Positions 23,486 to 32,333 of a stretch of DNA of 36,057 bases are shown piece after piece; the first letter of the stretch is position 1, and each line of letters opens with the position of its first letter. The DNA comes from a virus. The position numbers were made by a program, and so were the translations under genes. Under the pieces are notes generated by a model. The model was given only the letters and a program-made list of their open reading frames with translations, was not told the origin of the DNA and searched no databases. Location: positions 1-36,057 of the IMG/VR virus record IMGVR_UViG_3300046463_000739; one strand, given 5' to 3'.

Positions 23486-26140
23486 TTAGACATGGGGTTC
23501 GTCGTACAGCCTGGCGGCGTTACTCTTCGCCGCGTCCGCCATCATTCGCTGCATGTGCGGCATCAGATCCTGCGCCCAGGCTTGCGGGTCTTTCACGTCC
23601 CCCTGCACCGTGACCGGCATGTTCAGCGAGTACTGAAACTGCTGATCCACCTTGGCCGGTACCGGCTTCTCCGCCTCCCTGGGCTGGATGGCCAGCGCCG
23701 CCGACTTGAGCGGCGCCGTCACCGCCATCGAGCGCGCGACATCCCCCAACACCGGGCCTTGCTGCGCCGCTGACGCCATCATGAGCGGCGTGACTGGCAC
23801 CGGCGCCTTTGCCGTTTGTTCGGGCTTTTCATCCTCACCACCGAACAACGACTTACCCAACGACCCGCCCAGCGCCGCACCGCCCTGACTGCCCAGGTAA
23901 GCACCGATCATGCCGCCGATCGCGGTGCCGATGATCGGCACAACCGAACCGATGGCAGCGCCTGCTGCTGCACCGGCCATGGTGCCGGCCAGGTTGCCGG
24001 CGGCCGAACCGTAACCTTCGGCTTTTTCGTCCTTGGTCTTGGCGTTTTGAAAGGTTTCAAGCGCCATCGCGCCGGACTCCAGCAGTGTGCCGCCAGGAAT
24101 GACCTTGGCCGCCTTGCCGACCTTACCGACGGTTCCTGCGACGACGCCGAGCTTGGACAATGCCCCACCTGAAACGGAAGGGACTGATGGGACCGAAACA
24201 GGGGGGCGCGGAGCCGGTACAGATGACCGTGAAACCGGTACAGGCGGACGAGGCACAGACGGGCGAGGACCTCTCGAACTCGGCAACGTCCGGCGCCTAG
24301 CGCTACGGCTTGATCCACGTCCGCGTCGGCGCGATTCGCCCGACGCATCCACACCGCCACCCATAGCGCCGGCATTAACGACGAAAACCTTTTGGACGCC
24401 GTCGTTACCTGCGTCATTTGCAGCACCAAGGCCACCGCCTGTTGCCGCGTCCTTCACCCGCGAAACAACATCTAGGCCAGTCGCTACCAGATCAAGTTCT
24501 CCGGGGTTTTTATTTGGGGCTTCGCTCCCATTCCTGCCACCGCGCGACCCACGCGCAAGGTTTAGCAGCCCCTTGCTGATCTTGATCGTGCTGAAGATAC
24601 CCTTTAAGGCGATCAGTCCCGCCCCGACCGTAGCGATACCGGCAACTACCCCGGGCGCGCTATCAGTCAGCGACGTAATGCCTTTAGTAACCTTGGTCAA
24701 CGACTCGGCCACGGTGTCCGTCACCGGGCGCAGCGCATCGCCGATGCTGCGCATGGCGTCATCCATCGACTGGGCCATTTCCGCCCATTTCTGCGATGAC
24801 GACTCACGCCGCTCCGCGAGGTTTTTGTCGAGGATCCCGGTCGCATCACGCGAATCGTTTTTGAGCTGGCTGTACAGCGCCTTGTTCTGCATGTAGGCCG
24901 ACAGTGCGGCCTTGACCTGCATATCGGCGAACAGGTCGCCGGTGCGCAGGGATTCTTCCAGCGAGGCCATCATGGCCTTGGCCTTCTCCGGGTCGGCTTC
25001 CTTGCTGATTTTTGACGTGGCTTCGGCCATGGCCGCCGCACGCTTCGGATCGGTCGCCTGAATGTATTTCTGAGCCAGCGCCATACTGGTTTCGAGCGTC
25101 GACATGCCGTTTTGCAAACCGGTCTGCATCGACCCCTTGTAATCAATCCCGGCTTTTTCGTAGGCCTTGACCGTGTCGGTCGAACCGATTTTGCCCATCC
25201 AGTTTTTCAGGTTGTTGGCCGCTTCGTCCGAACTGCCGGCCTGCTTCATCTGCACCTGCAACATGGCGCCCAATTGCGTCACCGCATCCAAGCCAGTGAT
25301 GCCGTTGCTGGCCATGTTGGCCAACAGCTCGGGAAACCACTTGGCCATGTCGGCCGCTTCAAAGCTGCCAGCCTGCCCTTGGTAAGCGATCGCCTCCAAC
25401 GCCTGCTGCATCTGCTTGGGGTCGGTGATCTTGGCGTTCTGCCCCAAGGCGTTGATCATCTTCGCCGTGTCGACACCGCTGGATCCCTGCCCCACGACAA
25501 ACTTGGCCGCGACAGGCGCGTACTCCAGCGCCTTGCTCAGGTCCATACCGGCGCCGACCAACTGATTGACCACGTCGGCCACATCGTTGCGCGCCATGCC
25601 GGTATCGCGTGACGTGTCGATGATCTTGCGCGACATCTCCTGCTCTTGCGGCTTGTTGGCAATGCCCGCCTTGATCGCGATGTCACGCACAATCGCACCA
25701 AAATCAGCGCTGACCTTGGCCGGTACCGCCATGGCACCGACACCTACAACCGCAGCACCGACAGCGCCCTTCATGCCCTTTACGCCAGAATCAATCTGCT
25801 GATGACCCTTGGCTTTCAGCTCGGCCTTGTTGGCCGTCTGCCCCATCGAGCGATAGGCTTTTTCCAGCCGGCCGACCTCGATCCCCTGCTTTTTCAAGCT
25901 GTCGAGGTTCGAGTTCAAACGATTGAGTAATTTGGACGCGCCGGCAGCGCCGGTGTCGTGAGCCTTTTTCCATTCTTCGCGCAGGCGGATGGTGTCGCCA
26001 ATCGTACGCTGCAGCACGCGCGCTTTGTTGCCTTCAGCCTCAAGGCGCTTGATGCGCCCGGTCACATCCTTGAACGCGGCGCCGACCGTGGAACTGACGG
26101 CGCCGCCGATCACCAGCCCGAGGGCGAGTTTGTTTGCCAT
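23486..26140 (-). CDS. Tail tape measure protein
   Basis: An 884-aa tape measure (TP901-type core, PF10145) with helical N-terminal part, the core at about 130-330 (SADFGAIVRDIAIKAGIANK...), a hydrophobic segment near 490-520 (APGVVAGIATVGAGLIALKG), a Pro/Ser/Arg-rich segment at about 600-655, and a Gly/Ala-rich membrane-like stretch at about 735-780 that may help DNA entry. Tape measure length sets tail length; roughly 0.15 nm per residue suggests about 130 nm, as an estimate. The ATG at 26140 has GAGG 9 nt upstream. Confidence 0.92.
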   Translation of the reverse strand: MANKLALGLVIGGAVSSTVGAAFKDVTGRIKRLEAEGNKARVLQRTIGDTIRLREEWKKAHDTGAAGASKLLNRLNSNLDSLKKQGIEVGRLEKAYRSMGQTANKAELKAKGHQQIDSGVKGMKGAVGAAVVGVGAMAVPAKVSADFGAIVRDIAIKAGIANKPQEQEMSRKIIDTSRDTGMARNDVADVVNQLVGAGMDLSKALEYAPVAAKFVVGQGSSGVDTAKMINALGQNAKITDPKQMQQALEAIAYQGQAGSFEAADMAKWFPELLANMASNGITGLDAVTQLGAMLQVQMKQAGSSDEAANNLKNWMGKIGSTDTVKAYEKAGIDYKGSMQTGLQNGMSTLETSMALAQKYIQATDPKRAAAMAEATSKISKEADPEKAKAMMASLEESLRTGDLFADMQVKAALSAYMQNKALYSQLKNDSRDATGILDKNLAERRESSSQKWAEMAQSMDDAMRSIGDALRPVTDTVAESLTKVTKGITSLTDSAPGVVAGIATVGAGLIALKGIFSTIKISKGLLNLARGSRGGRNGSEAPNKNPGELDLVATGLDVVSRVKDAATGGGLGAANDAGNDGVQKVFVVNAGAMGGGVDASGESRRRGRGSSRSARRRTLPSSRGPRPSVPRPPVPVSRSSVPAPRPPVSVPSVPSVSGGALSKLGVVAGTVGKVGKAAKVIPGGTLLESGAMALETFQNAKTKDEKAEGYGSAAGNLAGTMAGAAAGAAIGSVVPIIGTAIGGMIGAYLGSQGGAALGGSLGKSLFGGEDEKPEQTAKAPVPVTPLMMASAAQQGPVLGDVARSMAVTAPLKSAALAIQPREAEKPVPAKVDQQFQYSLNMPVTVQGDVKDPQAWAQDLMPHMQRMMADAAKSNAARLYDEPHV

Positions 26141-26178
26141 GTCATGGCCCTCATGTGCACAGCACTACCGATGGCGGC

Positions 26179-26292
26179 TCAATCCGTGAGCCACCACACC
26201 ATATCCGCGAACGGCATCGACTGGATCTCGGCGGCGGAAAATCCGGTTTCCGCAGCCAGACGTTTCGCCGCCGACTTGAGCACGCTGGGGTT
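26179..26292 (-). CDS. Tail chaperone E' extension, read by +1 frameshift
   Basis: A 37-codon frame after the E stop encoding NPSVLKSAAKRL...EIQSMPFADMVWWLTD, typical of the GpE' tail proteins that are made as an extension of E. It has no ATG start; a GTG codon lies four codons in, without a good ribosome-binding site. It is in the +1 frame of E, joining at CTT-TAA. The stop is 38 nt before the tape measure start, as expected for the chaperone pair. Confidence 0.7.
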   Translation of the reverse strand, partial: NPSVLKSAAKRLAAETGFSAAEIQSMPFADMVWWLTD

Positions 26293-26296
26293 AAAG
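26291..26296 (-). promoter_or_regulatory. Candidate +1 frameshift site CTT-TAA
   Basis: The E frame ends GAC-GGG-CTT-TAA-C. tRNA-Leu on CTT could slip one base to TTT, as in prfB (CTT-TGA-C), so that AAC-CCC is read next, entering E'. A GGG codon directly upstream might act as a weak anti-SD stimulator. Confidence 0.55.
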
Positions 26297-26890
26297 CCCG
26301 TCGTAGTTGTCCATGCGAAAATAGCCGGCCTGCAAGCGGTTAAAATCCACCAGCTTCAGCCCCTCCAGATCCGCCACCGAAGCGCCGGACAACGCCGCAA
26401 ACAACACCAGCTCGCGCTGCTCATCGTCGCCACCCACCTCACGGTTGGCCGCTCGCACGTCGCCCACAGTCGGCGAACGCAAGGCCAGCTTATCGACGGT
26501 CACGCCGTTGATTTCGCTCGGACACGACAGCGTTACCACTACCTGATCGGTCGTCAGCGACAACCATGCCGGCATCGAGTCCGAATAATCGGTTTTCGGC
26601 ACCAGGTGCGTATACGCCGCCTGCACGCGGCGATAGTCGGCCATCTTGAGGCCTTCAAGATCCTTCAGCCCGACTTCAGCCAGACCGGCGAACAACATCA
26701 GCTCGCGCTGTTCGTCGTCACCATTGGCGGCGCGATCGGCCGCGCGCACCGCACGCACGGTCGGGGCACGCAGAGTCAACGCCTCGACGTCGACGCTATT
26801 GGCTTGGCTTGGGCGGGTCAGGGTTACGACGGCACCGATTGCACTGAGCGACAGCCAGGCCGGCAGGTTTTTAGCGATTGCTTGAGTCAT
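26291..26890 (-). CDS. E: Tail assembly chaperone E, internally duplicated
   Basis: A 199-aa protein between tube and tape measure, where P2 encodes gpE. Residues 10-95 and 107-191 are two copies of one domain: PAWLSL, VVTL, DDEQREL(M/V)LFA and DLEGLK recur at the same spacing of 97 residues. Single-domain chaperones are about 85-100 aa, so this is a tandem duplication. The chaperone coats the tape measure before tube assembly. The C-terminus is the frameshift site into E'. Confidence 0.85.
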   Translation of the reverse strand: MTQAIAKNLPAWLSLSAIGAVVTLTRPSQANSVDVEALTLRAPTVRAVRAADRAANGDDEQRELMLFAGLAEVGLKDLEGLKMADYRRVQAAYTHLVPKTDYSDSMPAWLSLTTDQVVVTLSCPSEINGVTVDKLALRSPTVGDVRAANREVGGDDEQRELVLFAALSGASVADLEGLKLVDFNRLQAGYFRMDNYDGL

Positions 26891-26903
26891 CTGGATCTAT
26901 TCC

Positions 26904-27407
26904 TTACAGGCCGAGCGCGTTGCGCACTTCGAGCAGTTGGTCTGTGCCGTCGATCACCTGAATGCCGGCGACCATGTCGATTTCGTACATGAGGCGCCCG
27001 TCAATTTCGAGCTTGTAGTACGTGACCGAAACGGCGTGTTTGATCTCGGCCGCATCACCGGCTTTCCAGTCACCGAGATCGACCTCTTTGAGGCGACCGC
27101 GCAGAGTGGCAACGACCGCTGTCACCGCGCCCTTTTGGCCCTTGAAGGCACCTCGGAACGTGGCGTTGAACGCCGTGCCGTCAGCAAGGCCGAAGTACTT
27201 CAGCGACTCGCGGCGCACGCCCTTGGTGACAAACGAGGCTTCCATTTTCTCAAGCCCCTGATCCATATCGATGGGGCCGGCCATGCCGCCGCCACGGTAT
27301 TCGTCGGTCTTGGTGGTCACCTTGGGCAGCGTCATGCTCGGCACGTCGCCGGAGAAGTTCACACCGTCGACGAACAGGTTGGTGTTGTACAAAGTCTGAG
27401 GAATCAT
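26904..27407 (-). CDS. FII: Major tail tube protein (FII)
   Basis: A 167-aa P2 FII-like tube protein (PF04985): MIPQTLYNTNLFVDGVNFSG start, MAGPIDMDQGLEKMEASF and the strand pattern up to GTDQLLEVRNALGL. It makes the inner tube of the contractile tail. It lies 13 nt after the sheath stop. Confidence 0.95.
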   Translation of the reverse strand: MIPQTLYNTNLFVDGVNFSGDVPSMTLPKVTTKTDEYRGGGMAGPIDMDQGLEKMEASFVTKGVRRESLKYFGLADGTAFNATFRGAFKGQKGAVTAVVATLRGRLKEVDLGDWKAGDAAEIKHAVSVTYYKLEIDGRLMYEIDMVAGIQVIDGTDQLLEVRNALGL

Positions 27408-27420
27408 TGGTTACGCCCCC

Positions 27421-28587
27421 TTAGGCTGCTTCAAGCACTTCGGTCATCCACTGATCGGTGACTTCGAAAAGGAAATTCGGGTTTTCTGCCGGCGGCACGT
27501 CGGTGAAACGGATGCGCCAATACACCTTGCCCTGGGCGATCTGGCTGGCCGTGTTCAGTTCGGTGTCGGGGAACACTTCAAAATTGATGATCGCGCCCTG
27601 AGCTTTCAGATCGCGCATGAATGCATCCAGACCGTTGGTGACATCGGTCACGTAGGTCTTGGTGATCGAGCGGTCGACCGCCCACTTGTGCCCGGCCTGC
27701 ACCGCGTCCATGAGGATGAACAGCGTCCGAACGCGGGTAACGAACGCCCACTTCGGATCGCTCGACAGCGTGCGGTTGCCCCACAGGCGATAACCGTCGT
27801 CACGAATGATTGTGGTGATATTGGCGTTGTTGAGCAGGTTGGCCCGGCAGGTCTCGTCGCCGTCCAGGTACTCGACCGCGCGACCGGTTCCGGTGATGCC
27901 AGTCAATTCCTTGTTTGACGGCGAAGCCCAGAAACCGTATTCAGCATCCGTCCAGGCGAAAAGGCCCGCTGCCCATGCCGAACCCGGCGCGTCGACGGTC
28001 TTGCTGGTGATGGTGTCCCAATACCTGACGCCCGGGTCGACCATGAACAGGTTGCGGCTGCCGAAGTTATCGGCGTAGGCCATGGCGGCCTCGTCGGTCG
28101 TGCCCGGGCCATCGATGATGCCGATGGCACGCAGTTTCTGCGCCAGGCTATCGAGCGCCGTGGCCACCGCCTGAGTCGCGGTATGACCCGGCGCGATCAA
28201 CAGCCGCGGCTGTGCGTTGAACAAGCTTTTGCCGTCGAGCAACGCCTGCAGGCCAGTGCGCTGACCCGAGACCAGTTCGCCGCCGATGATCGCCGAGGTT
28301 TGCAGTGCAGCGTCTTCCAGCTTGGGCACGCCAATGGCGACGATCACCGCCTTGGCTTTGACGTAGATCGCCTTACACGCCTTGGTGATCGCCGAGTCAG
28401 CGCCGAAGGCGGTAATGGCTTCGCGCTCGGTGGTGATCAACTTGAGCTCGCCCGCCTTGGCCGTACCACCGCCGAGAACACCAGGTGTGAATGTGTCGCA
28501 CAGACCGATAATCGACGAAGACGGCAGCGAGATTGTGCGTGCCCCAGTATCGACCGACGTGGTCGTGACGCCGTGGAAAAAACTCAT
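27421..28587 (-). CDS. FI: Contractile tail sheath protein (FI)
   Basis: A 388-aa sheath protein (PF04984). Typical are MSFFHGVTTTSVDTGARTIS, GFWASPSNKELTGITGTGR and LLNNANITTIIRDDGYRLWGNRT. It polymerises around the tube and contracts at infection. The start is preceded by a hairpin-T-CTGGAG linker, perhaps to tune the high expression of a structural protein. Confidence 0.95.
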   Translation of the reverse strand: MSFFHGVTTTSVDTGARTISLPSSSIIGLCDTFTPGVLGGGTAKAGELKLITTEREAITAFGADSAITKACKAIYVKAKAVIVAIGVPKLEDAALQTSAIIGGELVSGQRTGLQALLDGKSLFNAQPRLLIAPGHTATQAVATALDSLAQKLRAIGIIDGPGTTDEAAMAYADNFGSRNLFMVDPGVRYWDTITSKTVDAPGSAWAAGLFAWTDAEYGFWASPSNKELTGITGTGRAVEYLDGDETCRANLLNNANITTIIRDDGYRLWGNRTLSSDPKWAFVTRVRTLFILMDAVQAGHKWAVDRSITKTYVTDVTNGLDAFMRDLKAQGAIINFEVFPDTELNTASQIAQGKVYWRIRFTDVPPAENPNFLFEVTDQWMTEVLEAA

Positions 28588-28612
28588 AAGGCTCGTTCTC
28601 CAGAAACGAAAA

Positions 28613-28631
28613 AGCCCCGCATGAGCGAGGC
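28613..28631 (-). terminator. Terminator-RBS linker before the sheath gene
   Basis: On the minus strand GCCTCGC (28631-28625) and GCGGGGC (28620-28614) pair with one wobble around TCAT, followed by TTTTTCGTTTCTGGAG and the sheath ATG. Confidence 0.55.
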
Positions 28632-28668
28632 CGTGAGCGTGTTGGTGTTACGCGTAACGGAAAAGAAA

Positions 28669-28690
28669 ACGCCCCGTCGGTGCGGGGCGT
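28669..28690 (-). terminator. Strong terminator-like hairpin upstream of the sheath
   Basis: On the minus strand ACGCCCCG and CGGGGCGT (28690-28683 and 28676-28669) form an 8-bp GC-rich stem, followed by TTTCTTTT. It lies directly after the DUF4376 stop and 38 bases before the second hairpin. Confidence 0.65.
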
Positions 28691-29239
28691 CTATTGCAGC
28701 TCTGCCGGATCTGGCGGCGAGGAATCCGGCCAGCCCTGCGACAGCATTTCGTCGTGATACTCGCCGGCCTCGATCGCGCGCAACAGCGTCAGCTCGCGGT
28801 CAAAGCAGGCTTGAACGTGCGCCCGTACCGCCTTGGCGATTGTGATGATTTGCGCCGCGCCAATCACGACAAAGCCGTCGAGCGTTTTGAAGTTGCAGCG
28901 GTATTCGGGATCGAGGACGGCGGACAAGCCGGTACTGGCAATCAGCGCCTGGCTGTCTCGGGTCGTTTCGATTTTCAGGCCATCGACGACGACACCCGAG
29001 GCCTCGCGGCGATAGCGCTCATCAGCGATCAACAGCGCGGCATCAGGCGTGCTGCTTGGGAACGGGAGCTTGACTAATTCCCCGTCCTGCAAAGACCAAA
29101 TGCCATCGGCCTCACTGATTGTTTGAAAATACAAATCGGCTTCAACCTCAAAGGCATCAGCCGGAATTCGCCCGTGAATCTCAGAGTTGTATCGTCCGTT
29201 CAACGACGAATCAGCCCCAACGGTAACGTAATACTTCAT
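28691..29239 (-). CDS. Tail fibre assembly-type protein (DUF4376)
   Basis: A 182-aa protein directly downstream of the fibre gene. Its C-terminal half (YRREASGVVVDGLKIETTRDSQALI ... DGFVVIGAAQIITIAKAVRAHVQACFDRE) matches DUF4376 (PF14301), found in tail-fibre assembly proteins and minor fibre subunits. It may chaperone fibre trimerisation or be a fibre-tip piece. The ATG at 29239 gives MKYYVTVGADSSLNG. Confidence 0.8.
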   Translation of the reverse strand: MKYYVTVGADSSLNGRYNSEIHGRIPADAFEVEADLYFQTISEADGIWSLQDGELVKLPFPSSTPDAALLIADERYRREASGVVVDGLKIETTRDSQALIASTGLSAVLDPEYRCNFKTLDGFVVIGAAQIITIAKAVRAHVQACFDRELTLLRAIEAGEYHDEMLSQGWPDSSPPDPAELQ

Positions 29240-29253
29240 TGCTTAACCCCTTA

Positions 29254-30849
29254 TCACCGGCCAACCACTAACCAGCGGATGGACGCACCGAGCGTTTTGG
29301 GCGTAATAGCTCCACCGCTCAAAATATACGGCGCGGCATAAACATTGATTTCATTGAGCGCAGAAACAGCGATGCCTGACGGATAGCATGTGCCACCTCC
29401 ATCCGAGCTGATCCCGCCCAGCGCCTTGTTCGGAAAAGCCATTGGCAGCGGTTGAACAATCGATGTGGTACTACCGGGAATCGTCGAAAATCCCCACTGA
29501 ACAATCCAGCCACCGAGCCAGCTCGGAAAAGCGATGTAGCCAGTGGTATTGAAAAGCGATAGAAAGCCAAACCGCAGCTTTTTCGGGGTCACAATCGTGG
29601 CGTCATCGGTGCCGGCATCGGTCTGCGCCTGCGTGGCGATCTTGGCCGTACCCGGCTTGATTTCCGTGGCCTGCGTCGCCAAAGCCGCGAGCGCGGCAAT
29701 GTCGATATTTCCCTGATTGATTGGCGCGTTCCACGCCTTAATGCACCACATGACCGCCAAGTTGCGCGGGCGAGTTTCCAACCCACCCATAGCATCACCG
29801 TTTAGAGCTTCCACCCCCGAGGTTTTACTATTCGTCTCAGGCTGACCAGAAAAACCTAACTGCACCGTAGCCGCCACAGATGTACCACTACCGCCAGCGT
29901 ACCTTGCCGACATGTAATGCATGTGCTCTCTGATTTCTTCGGCCTGATAACTGCCAACGGCCCGGCCAGCATCCACCCCCCGCCCATGATCCCAGCCACG
30001 CAGAAACTCAGCGCGAGACTCAGGCAAGCGAAAATTGCCCGCGCCCTCGTCGCCCTTGTTGAAGGCAGTACCGAGGAATTGCGCCAGATCGGGATAAATC
30101 GCGATGCTCTTAACGCTGCCGTCCAGCTCTAGAAACCCAGGCGCCACCTTGTCCAGCGGAAAGGCGATAGTGGCGCCTACCGGCAACGCCGAGGCCTGGG
30201 CAATCATCGCTTCGACTTCGGTTTTGGTATAGCTGTCCTTGATGCCCATCTTGGCCAGCGTGTCCGGGTTATCGCCGGACACCACCACGCCGCGATCATT
30301 GACCTTGACCCGCGTGTATTCGCCCGGGATTTTGTTCTTCGGTAGAACTTCCAGAATGGCCGCGTCGACGTAGGCCCGAGAGGCCAGCACAATCGCCGGG
30401 TCAATCTTGAGCTGAATGTTGCCCGTGCTGGTGACAATGAAGTTCATCCGCACAATCTGCGTTCGCCCCGAGCCTTGCGACAGCAACGGCTTGAAGCTCG
30501 GCGCGCAGTTGGCCACCGCCACCAGATCGCCGTCCGCATCGTAGAGGCCGATTTCGCGGATCCACTTACCACCCTCATCGGCGGGAATGATCTGCTCGGC
30601 GATGATTACGGCCGGGTTAACCGGGTCGATCTTCAGTTGGTTTAGCGGCTTTCGTCGCCACTCGTTGAGCAACTTGGTCTGCGTAGGCGAGGGTATCGGA
30701 TCGGGCGGTTTTTCCACTCCGGTCGGATTGGCATCTCCAATGCCCATTTCCGTAAGTTTCCAGGCAACGCCGAGCGCGTCGGCGTTCGCCTGCTTGGCCA
30801 TCCCCACGTTCGTGAGGATGGCGAAAAACTGCGAATTCGCATCAATCAT
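29254..30849 (-). CDS. Tail fibre protein (collar-type)
   Basis: A 531-aa fibre. Residues about 1-155 are the DUF3751-type baseplate-attaching domain (SQFFAILTNVGMAKQANADA). A collar domain lies at about 225-300 (PGFLELDG, RLPESRAEFLRGWDHGRG). The C-terminal ~100 residues (NTTGYIAFPSWLGGWIVQWG...) resemble the gp53-type receptor-binding tip. It decides which host surface structure is recognised. The start overlaps the end of gene I by 8 nt. Confidence 0.9.
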   Translation of the reverse strand: MIDANSQFFAILTNVGMAKQANADALGVAWKLTEMGIGDANPTGVEKPPDPIPSPTQTKLLNEWRRKPLNQLKIDPVNPAVIIAEQIIPADEGGKWIREIGLYDADGDLVAVANCAPSFKPLLSQGSGRTQIVRMNFIVTSTGNIQLKIDPAIVLASRAYVDAAILEVLPKNKIPGEYTRVKVNDRGVVVSGDNPDTLAKMGIKDSYTKTEVEAMIAQASALPVGATIAFPLDKVAPGFLELDGSVKSIAIYPDLAQFLGTAFNKGDEGAGNFRLPESRAEFLRGWDHGRGVDAGRAVGSYQAEEIREHMHYMSARYAGGSGTSVAATVQLGFSGQPETNSKTSGVEALNGDAMGGLETRPRNLAVMWCIKAWNAPINQGNIDIAALAALATQATEIKPGTAKIATQAQTDAGTDDATIVTPKKLRFGFLSLFNTTGYIAFPSWLGGWIVQWGFSTIPGSTTSIVQPLPMAFPNKALGGISSDGGGTCYPSGIAVSALNEINVYAAPYILSGGAITPKTLGASIRWLVVGR

Positions 30850-31450
30850 AATAAACGTCCAGGGTGTCTATGGTGTGTTCGCGGCCGACCACGCCAAAGC
30901 TGCCAGTGACCTCAATGTCACGCATGACGGGCGGGTAAACGTCGATTTCGTCGCCTTCGTAGAGGGACACGGCGATATTCAAATCGCCTTGAGTTTCCAG
31001 GCTGATCGCCAGCCCGGTCAGTTGCCGGGTGACGGGCTTGGCATCGTCAATCAGGCGCTCAAGCTCCTGATACATCTCTTCGGTGATGCCCGTATCGAGA
31101 ACGCCCACCTTCAGCGCGAAGGTGCCGGGCACTCCCTCGGGCACCGTCTGGAACCACTCGACAATCTCGATCAGATAGCCCAGCGGCTCGACCACTCGGC
31201 GCAACGCGCCGATCGTGCCCTTGTGTTTATGAATGTAGAAAGACGCCTTGATGGCCGCGCGCTTGGTCGCCTCAGACCATCGGTAGTCCCAGCGATCGAC
31301 CGACCACGCCCACGCCAGATGCGGCAGCAGATGCACCGGACAGGTGTCGGGGTTGTAGAGGTCGCGCAGTGGGACAATCGTCTTTTCGAAGAACGCGGCT
31401 TCCATGGCCCGTTCCAGTTGCGTGCTGTTGAGCGGCAGTAGACTTTTCAT
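30842..31450 (-). CDS. I: Baseplate/tail protein I
   Basis: A 202-aa P2 gpI-like protein (PF09684): PLRDLYNPDTCPVHLLPHLAWAWSVDRWDYRWSE is the family hallmark. It links the fibres to baseplate J. It follows J by 1 nt. Confidence 0.93.
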   Translation of the reverse strand: MKSLLPLNSTQLERAMEAAFFEKTIVPLRDLYNPDTCPVHLLPHLAWAWSVDRWDYRWSEATKRAAIKASFYIHKHKGTIGALRRVVEPLGYLIEIVEWFQTVPEGVPGTFALKVGVLDTGITEEMYQELERLIDDAKPVTRQLTGLAISLETQGDLNIAVSLYEGDEIDVYPPVMRDIEVTGSFGVVGREHTIDTLDVYYD

Positions 31451-31451
31451 A

Positions 31452-32333
31452 TCAGCCCGCCAGCCTCACGTTGTAGCGCGTACAGAACGCCGCCTGCGCC
31501 TTGGTCGGGGCCAGATCCTGCCATCCGACCAACTCAACCCGGGCAACGCCGGCAACGTGCAACTGAGCGTCAACAGCGGAGCGGGCGACCTCGACGCCCA
31601 GCCGCTTGCGTGGATTGATCCAGGCTGCCAAGCGACTTTTCGCCTCGGCCAAACTGGCATCTGCTTCGGGGCCGGCGCCAGCCATGTGCAAGATGGCGTC
31701 AATCTCGTAGCGGATCACCTGCGCGCTCTGCACGGTCACACGATCACCGACCGGACGCACGTCATCGTCATTCAGCGCAGCGGCCACCGTCGCCAGCAGC
31801 TCCGGCGGCGCTTCACCCTCCCCATCAAACCCCAGCACCGTTACCGTAACGTAGCAAGGTTCCGGGCTTTCGGCCGTGGCGTCTGCCACCAGCCCAGAAG
31901 CGTTACGCGCATGCAGGATGTAGCTGTTACGTGGGCCGGCTGTGGTCAAACCCTCATAGGCCAACTGGATGCGTTCGCGAAACGGGTCGTCGTCTTCCAT
32001 GACCTTGGGTACCGGCGGCACCGCCAGCAGGTCCTCGGCCTGAATGACCAGGCGCTGCAGATTGACGTTGGCCCCCAAGTGATCGAGGTCGCCGCGAATT
32101 GCGTGCGCCAGCAATAGCGCCTTGCCGGCGTCATTGACCCGGGCGCGGTTGCCGACCTTGTTGTAAGCCCCGACCTCAAGCACTTTGACCACGGGATCGC
32201 TTTCCAGCGCGGCCGTCCAGTTGCCACCCATGTACCCACGAAAGACGCCTAAACCTTCCTGATAGACCTCTTCGAAGTCCAGAGGCTCCAGCACGGTCGG
32301 CGCCGGCAGCGACGACAGATCAACGGTACTCAT
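31452..32333 (-). CDS. J: Baseplate assembly protein J
   Basis: A 293-aa P2 gpJ-like baseplate wedge protein (PF04865). LLLAHAIRGDLDHLGANVNLQRL and YILHARNASGLVADATAESPEPCYVTVTVL are typical. Its ATG overlaps the W stop as ATGA. J and I together form the baseplate arm. Confidence 0.94.
   Translation of the reverse strand: MSTVDLSSLPAPTVLEPLDFEEVYQEGLGVFRGYMGGNWTAALESDPVVKVLEVGAYNKVGNRARVNDAGKALLLAHAIRGDLDHLGANVNLQRLVIQAEDLLAVPPVPKVMEDDDPFRERIQLAYEGLTTAGPRNSYILHARNASGLVADATAESPEPCYVTVTVLGFDGEGEAPPELLATVAAALNDDDVRPVGDRVTVQSAQVIRYEIDAILHMAGAGPEADASLAEAKSRLAAWINPRKRLGVEVARSAVDAQLHVAGVARVELVGWQDLAPTKAQAAFCTRYNVRLAG

Noticed and set aside
23908-24896. Frames antisense to or out of phase with the tape measure Pro-rich region
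   Set aside because: Shadows produced by biased codon composition of the Pro/Ser/Arg-rich segment.
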